Origin: Nemertoderma westbladi
Taxonomy: Eukaryota; Xenacoelomorpha; Nemertodermatida; Nemertodermatidae
DNA length: 54,194 bases
NCBI GenBank assembly: GCA_032718475.1
Contig: JAUCBJ010001195.1
Coordinates: 1 to 54,194, forward strand
Direction: 5' to 3'
Part shown: in pieces, positions 53,737-54,194 of the stretch
Position numbering within the stretch: position 1 is the stretch's first letter
How the letters are laid out: the number at the start of each line of letters is the position of its first letter
Notes under the pieces: generated by a model
What the model was told of the DNA's origin: nothing
What the model saw: only the letters and a program-made list of their open reading frames with translations
Databases searched by the model: none
Translations under genes and position numbers: made by a program

Positions 53737-54194
53737 AAACAATTAATTAGATGACCTATAAATTCCATCCCCCGAATGATATACTGTTTTTATTAACTAT
53801 AGAATTATAATAATTAATTGTTTTAATTATAGGTATTATTATGTAATATTCTTCTTCAAATTGTAGCAGATGGGGATGAATATTATTGTTGCAATCAAAA
53901 TTATACCTCTCCAGGGTAAAATAGACATGCGTCGACCTGTATTCTGCGTTCAGCATTACATATTACTATACATACTATATAGATATTATACACACTACAT
54001 ATTAAATTTCCTCGTTACTTGCAATATTTTTAATAGGATTTTGTTGAATTATATAATATTGTAGTAATTTATATATTAATTTGGTTAACGTTCAATACAG
54101 CTCCTACTTTAGGCTTAGTCAAATTTATTATCTGATGATACAAACATGAATTAATTATTTCAAAATGTTTTAAGTCCTTCACCACGGGCACTCA
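53737..54194. other. AT-rich spacer to window end
   Basis: No gene seen. Confidence 0.5.

Overview
This window is eukaryotic and most likely comes from a marine invertebrate animal; I cannot assign a phylum. The evidence is low gene density, AT-rich spacers, GT-AG introns in a recognisable animal ferritin gene, AATAAA polyadenylation signals, many minisatellites, and large non-LTR, BEL/Pao and Ty3/Gypsy retrotransposons. No bacterial operon, CRISPR array or phage feature is visible.

Layout. 1-6257 is mostly spacer, with a 12/13-bp minisatellite (687-1298), a cluster of CTCF-like motifs (1926-2080), a degenerate GTTTGC-type repeat field that changes orientation (2590-3662), and two possible minus-strand terminal exons (4802-5119, 5736-5983). 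6268-20550 is repeat-built. A 16-bp minisatellite array carries a CR1/Jockey-group LINE ('LINE A'). That LINE contains the 3' end of a second LINE ('LINE B'), bounded by a 10-bp target-site duplication. The block 8928-14487 was then tandemly duplicated as 14923-20550, after LINE A was already dead.

22047-25856 is the best host gene: a four-coding-exon ferritin with a predicted signal peptide (secreted type). Its second coding exon is preceded by ten extra tandem copies of its own 3' splice site plus the first ~52 nt of the exon. This is the most unusual structure in the window.

26310-39015 is a three-level transposon nest. A minus-strand LINE B is split by a complete plus-strand BEL/Pao element (26426-37909; 293-bp LTRs; TSD GCACC). 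The BEL element is split by a complete minus-strand Ty3/Gypsy element (31981-37201; 281-bp LTRs; TSD AGTGG). I find no difference between the two LTRs of either element, so both insertions look young. The BEL frame is continuous except for two in-frame TGA codons and the Gypsy insertion.

39016-54194 is mainly spacer. It holds a Cys/His-rich disordered host protein exon (41224-42627, minus), a THAP4/nitrobindin-like heme-binding protein (46376-46966, plus), two ~140-bp foldback elements of one family, a strong isolated hairpin (44295-44366), an inverted pair of 15-bp minisatellites (49556-49830 and 50645-50895), and LINE relics. Apart from the transposons, no genes here work together as a pathway. 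The host content is ferritin (iron storage), a possible heme/nitrogen-oxide protein, and unidentified exons.
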